DNA of 7,164 bases from Actinomycetes bacterium. Lineage in GTDB: Bacteria > Actinomycetota > Actinomycetes > Propionibacteriales > Propionibacteriaceae. The translations under genes and the position numbers were made by a program. The DNA is taken from NCBI GenBank assembly GCA_023412435.1, contig JAEYNS010000140.1, positions 1-7,164 of the forward strand, written 5' to 3'. The notes beneath the pieces were generated by a model. The model searched no databases, was not told the origin of the DNA, and was given only the letters and a program-made list of their open reading frames with translations. Below, piece by piece: positions 7,025-7,164 of this stretch (position 1 is its first letter; each line of letters opens with the position of its first letter).

Positions 7025-7164
7025 GCTCCGCCCCGCCCATCGACGCGACCTCCAGGCTGCAACGGCGCCGCCAGGAGGTGCGCCGGCGTGTCTGGCTGCG
7101 CTGGGCGCTGGTGGCCTTGGTCGTCTCCCCCCAGGCGGGGGGGGTGTTCCTGGGGGGGGTCTCG
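7021..7164 (+). CDS. ftsQ: FtsQ, divisome membrane protein (5' end only)
   Basis: A GTG overlapping the murC stop (GTGA) opens a frame of 48 codons that runs off the window. The product starts with a polar segment, then a strongly basic stretch (R12, R15-R17, R21-R23), then W25-L26-R27 and a hydrophobic run from about residue 28. That is the layout of FtsQ/DivIB: short basic cytoplasmic tail, one membrane helix, then an outer POTRA domain that would lie beyond the window. GGGAGG at 7011-7016 is a usable though close Shine-Dalgarno. Position after murC fits ftsQ in actinobacterial dcw clusters, normally followed by ftsZ. The assignment rests on position and topology, since no conserved FtsQ motif is inside the window. 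The last dozen or so residues are coded by C and G runs and may contain base errors. Confidence 0.8.
   Translation, partial: MSSAPPIDATSRLQRRRQEVRRRVWLRWALVALVVSPQAGGVFLGGVS
7127..7159. other. C/G-homopolymer-rich right edge, probably low-quality sequence
   Basis: Six C (7127-7132) and two runs of eight G (7137-7144, 7152-7159) interrupt what should be the FtsQ membrane helix, giving SPQAGGVFLGG instead of a smooth hydrophobic stretch. The frame stays open. The C run and first G run could pair as a hairpin, but the similarity to the left edge makes an artefact more likely. Confidence 0.5.

Noticed and set aside
1..7164. A novel defence, mobile or accessory system
   Set aside because: Every base except about 30 nt of junctions is within a recognised dcw gene. 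There are no insertion sequences, repeats of CRISPR type, tRNA genes or unknown frames with convincing protein content.

Overview
The window is an uninterrupted stretch of a division and cell wall (dcw) cluster, all on the + strand: the 3' part of murF, then complete mraY, murD, ftsW, murG and murC, then the 5' end of ftsQ. No RNA genes, mobile elements, CRISPR arrays, promoters or terminators were found. There is also no room for them: gene junctions are 4-nt overlaps or gaps of 1, 10 and 19 nt.

The organism is very probably a high-GC Gram-positive (Actinomycetota). The DNA is strongly GC-rich with GC-ending codons, the order murF-mraY-murD-ftsW-murG-murC-ftsQ is the actinobacterial one, and the proteins carry actinobacterial wording: the MurG donor-site segment ending in GNGEQARNA, the Mur[10 protein letters not shown] and IGFTLGTP segments, and a two-cysteine outer loop in MraY. 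A member of the Propionibacteriales or a neighbouring order is my best guess, made from memory of family sequences and not tested.

Layout: murF 3' part (1-678), mraY (675-1742), murD (1739-3217), ftsW (3237-4502), murG (4513-5607), murC (5609-7024), ftsQ 5' part (7021-7164). All six visible start codons are GTG. Three junctions are GTGA stop/start overlaps, which suggests one transcript with coupled translation.

Together the genes make and use lipid II. MurC and MurD add L-Ala and D-Glu to UDP-MurNAc, and MurF adds D-Ala-D-Ala to finish the pentapeptide. MraY moves phospho-MurNAc-pentapeptide to undecaprenyl phosphate (lipid I), and MurG adds GlcNAc (lipid II). FtsW polymerises glycan at the septum, and FtsQ belongs to the divisome that controls it. 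This is core, conserved biology, and I saw no undescribed system. The points worth checking are an insertion in MurD beside the carbamylated-lysine site, substitutions near conserved FtsW motifs, the all-GTG starts, a patch of poorer codons in murD, and G-rich probable sequence errors at both window ends.
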